Position numbers and translations under genes: made by a program | Assembly: GCF_000003815.2 (NCBI RefSeq) | Contig: NC_049982.1 | Coordinates: forward strand, 19,843,920-19,907,919 | DNA: 64,000 nt | DNA from: Branchiostoma floridae | Taxonomy: Eukaryota > Chordata > Leptocardii > Amphioxiformes > Branchiostomatidae | Reading direction: 5' to 3' | The notes under the pieces: generated by a model | Database searches by the model: none | What the model saw: only the letters and a program-made list of their open reading frames with translations | Told to the model about the DNA's origin: nothing | Part shown: positions 61,697 to 64,000 of the stretch, in pieces | Layout: the number at the start of each line of letters is the position of its first letter | How positions within the stretch are numbered: position 1 is the first letter of the stretch

Positions 61697-62241
61697 AGGC
61701 CACAGCAAGTAAATTTTATGGATGACATCCTCTGCAGACTGCAAAAATAGTGCGATAGGGCGAAAAAAAACAAGATGGGTGAAAAAAAAACAAGATGGCT
61801 ACATTTAAAAAAAAATAGGCACCATAAAGTTGTGATGAATGTTGTAACAAGAATTAAAGCGACAAAACAGGTTATCAGAGCCAACAAGGCATTTATTCCT
61901 GTATTAAAGACATGTACTGGTGTGGTAAAAGGGACACTAGTGTGGTAGACTGGCATCACCAACAAAATTGGTAACCACACTCATGGCTTCCATATTGGTG
62001 TCACTTTTACATCTATCCAATACGTTTCATTTCTACAACTACAGCCCTGGGTACCTCGCAAGTGTCACTTCTACAAGTACAATTATTAGGCTACAATACA
62101 ACACATTTGCTCATTTTGGTACTTTATCGTCATGTTGACCATCCCTGCAGAAGAAAGAAATTCTTGTTTTTTTTTCTCTGAAATCAGGCGAAAATTAATG
62201 CGCGCGCTGATGTCATCCATAAAATTTACTTGCTGTGGCCT
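61697..62241. mobile_element. 545-bp MITE with 33-nt terminal inverted repeats
   Basis: The left end AGGCCACAGCAAGTAAATTT (continuing ATGGATGACATC) is matched at the right end by its exact reverse complement GATGTCATCCAT...GGCCT. Two 'gggcgaaaaaaaaacaagatgg'-like repeats lie just inside the left end. No ORF of note. It ends 180 bp before the GPCR exon. Confidence 0.82.
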
Positions 62242-62420
62242 AAATACAACAATGTATCCAGAGTGCCACACGTGCACAAGGTCGTTGCCCGATGTACACA
62301 GCATATTAGCCTTATTTGAGGTTGTTGAGGTCGTTTGAGGTGCTTAGGCAGGGTCGTAACATATCGTTAGTTATGCATTCGTAGCCACTTCCTTCTCACA
62401 CTTTATCTTTCAATTTCCAG

Positions 62421-63275
62421 GAGCCCGGTAACTTCTTCCTGGCCGCGCTGGCTGTTACAGATGTCTTCAGTAGTTTGCTGTTCATTCCGTCAAGTATCCA
62501 CAACACCACACACGGGACTTACCTAAGCGGAGCGGCCTGTAAGACCCAAGCTTTCCTCGTGTGTGTGGTCGGCTCTCTAGCCCACTCTTTCCTCCTGTGT
62601 CTGTGGGTTTGCCGCTACGTCCACATCGCTAGCCCCATGAAGTTCGAAGAAAAGTTGTCACGACCACGGATAGTTTTAGCCATGGGGTTGAGCGTTATTT
62701 TCGCCGTCCTACCCCCGTTTATTGGTGTCATCCGTTTCGGCGCGGTCAAAGTCGTGTCATACCACGGCGCAAACGGCATGCAAGTATCGCCAACAAGTAT
62801 CTACCCGTGTATACCCGATCTCACCGAGGCTTCCGTGTCTAGCGCTATTTGTCTGGCTACCATGATCATCAGTACCATCATTGCTATTCTCATAGACCGC
62901 GAGGCGCAACAACACAAGGAAAATCTGAAAAGCCTTTCTCCCAGCCCTGAAAATAGTACTGATGTGGTCCCTCCAGAAGTTTTAGAAGCAAAATTTAAAG
63001 CAACCAAGACACTCAGTATCGTACTGTTTATCTACTGGATCACTTGGCTCCCGCCTATTGTTATGTTCTTTTTGTCCGATATAGTGTCGATGTCTATATT
63101 CAGTGTAGCTCAGGATGTCTTGCATATCGTGCTATTGACTAACACATTCTCGGACTCGCTTCTTTACGCGTTCCGTTACGAAATCTACCGGAAAGCTCTG
63201 GTTCAAATGATCCGTCATTGTAAAAACTCTATCAGGGACACAATACTGGACTACATTGAAATCATCCTAGAATGA
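62421..63275 (+). CDS. Class A (rhodopsin-family) GPCR, terminal exon
   Basis: The exon starts after TTTCAATTTCCAG and encodes 284 residues to the stop. It begins in TM2 (GNFFLAALAVTDVFSSLLFI). TM3 starts with the conserved Cys (ACKTQAFLVC) and ends WVCRYVHIASPMKF, so the DRY motif is CRY. TM4 follows (VLAMGLSVIFAVLPPFIGVI), ECL2 has the partner Cys (YPCIPD), then TM5, a ~45-residue third loop rich in Ser/Pro/Glu, TM6 with IYWITWLPPI (CWxP variant), TM7 NTFSDSLLYAFRYEIYRKAL (DSxxY in place of NPxxY) and a short tail. TM1 and the N-terminus are on an unrecognised upstream exon. The ligand cannot be inferred; divergent amphioxus orphan receptors are the best comparison. Confidence 0.82.
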   Translation, partial: EPGNFFLAALAVTDVFSSLLFIPSSIHNTTHGTYLSGAACKTQAFLVCVVGSLAHSFLLCLWVCRYVHIASPMKFEEKLSRPRIVLAMGLSVIFAVLPPFIGVIRFGAVKVVSYHGANGMQVSPTSIYPCIPDLTEASVSSAICLATMIISTIIAILIDREAQQHKENLKSLSPSPENSTDVVPPEVLEAKFKATKTLSIVLFIYWITWLPPIVMFFLSDIVSMSIFSVAQDVLHIVLLTNTFSDSLLYAFRYEIYRKALVQMIRHCKNSIRDTILDYIEIILE

Positions 63276-63733
63276 TTTGATCCAGATAAGGAGTTTTCCC
63301 TGGATCTTTTAATAATCCATCTTAAGTTTGTCCTAAACTGAAGAATAATGAATTTTAACATTTTTTTGTTCTCGTTCGGATTGGAAAATATTGTAATTAT
63401 TTTTTATTCCGCTGGGAGGCGCCCTTGATACATGGCTACATTAGAGGTTGTTCAGGCCATAATCGTCGTACATTGTACGTAAATTGTACGTTGTATATCC
63501 ACTTGTTTCCTTGAATAAGCCATTGGTCATGTGTTTGCATTGAATATGATAAAACTGTTTTTTTGCGAAATTGATTGATCTAATGATATGAGGCTCACAA
63601 TGTTGATTTGCAACGTATTTTAATCAGAATTGGTTGTTTCACTTGTATGTTTTATGATTCACTTTCTTCTTGTAACGTTACATTATAGTTAATTGTTTAT
63701 CCCTTGCAATTAAGCCTACGGGTATGAATTGTC

Positions 63734-63739
63734 CAATAA
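63734..63739 (+). promoter_or_regulatory. Candidate poly(A) signal of the GPCR gene
   Basis: AATAAA 458 bp after the stop codon, just before the sequence changes to repeat-like text. It implies a 3' UTR of about 480 nt. Confidence 0.5.
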
Positions 63740-63759
63740 ACTAATTTTAAAGAGAACAA

Positions 63760-63870
63760 ATGGTACCAACTTTGCATACTTGTGACCATCTCTCATTTGC
63801 ATATTTGTGAACCGCTACATTCCACAACTTGGAAAGGATCATCTTGCTTGGTCAAACTTGTACTATTTGA
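63760..63870 (+). repeat. Fragment of a dispersed repeat
   Basis: 'ctctcatttgcatatttgtga' and 'gctacattccacaact' resemble the interior of the ~1 kb repeat family ('cctcatttgcatatttggta', 'cttatgtgccacct'). Only a fragment is recognisable. Confidence 0.35.
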
Positions 63871-64000
63871 CCTGTTTAACGCCCGTTTTAGGAGGTAAGC
63901 GGCTGTCAGTTTTCGTCCTATGTTTTCCTGACCATTATGAAGAAGAATTTATGAAAAGTAGTAGTAACGTAATGCCCGGCAAACTCTTCGCCCTGATGTA

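Noticed and set aside
1-64000. tRNA, rRNA and other structured RNA genes
   Set aside because: I looked for tRNA-like B-box text (GGTTCGA) with paired arms and for rRNA cores and found nothing convincing; a covariance-model scan would settle it.

Overview
The window is eukaryotic nuclear DNA. Six genes have short exons joined by GT-AG introns with consistent phases, and between them lie dense transposon-derived repeats, microsatellites and three N-filled assembly gaps. The gene content (ganglioside-type GalNAc transferase, Gal 3-O-sulfotransferase, MMP with hemopexin domain, THNSL2, GALNT, rhodopsin-family GPCR) is that of a chordate or other deuterostome. Intron size, repeat style and protein divergence from vertebrates fit amphioxus (Branchiostoma) best; that assignment is an inference, not proven here.

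Layout. 1-1.9 kb: repeats. 1.9-7.2 kb (+): last five exons of a B4GALNT1/2-like Golgi glycosyltransferase. 7.3-17.3 kb: repeat field with LINE remnants, a tandem pair of ~1 kb repeats, a 39-nt-stem hairpin and a 2.25-kb element with long terminal inverted repeats. 17.35-24.3 kb (+): complete six-exon galactose-3-O-sulfotransferase. 24.3-31.6 kb: duplicated repeat modules, a TIR element and one gap. 31.66-46.56 kb (+): MMP21-like matrix metalloproteinase; its long first intron contains another gap and possible minus-strand exons. 47.96-52.97 kb (-): complete ten-exon threonine synthase-like 2, with two minisatellites that copy its own splice sites. 53.8-54.8 kb (+): unidentified, probably decayed ORFs. 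56.13-57.06 kb (+): first two coding exons of a polypeptide GalNAc-transferase. 57.5-60.8 kb: two inverted copies of an element with iterated ends, telomere-like repeats and a G-rich palindromic tract. 62.42-63.28 kb (+): last coding exon of a class A GPCR.

Functionally, the B4GALNT and GAL3ST genes are neighbours on one strand. Both encode Golgi enzymes that elaborate terminal Gal/GalNAc, one adding the sugar and the other sulfating it, and a third Golgi glycosyltransferase (GALNT) lies ~32 kb further on. The MMP, THNSL2 and GPCR have no evident pathway link. The most unusual signals are the splice-site-copying minisatellites in the THNSL2-like gene and the elements whose termini are built from a 22-bp iterated motif.
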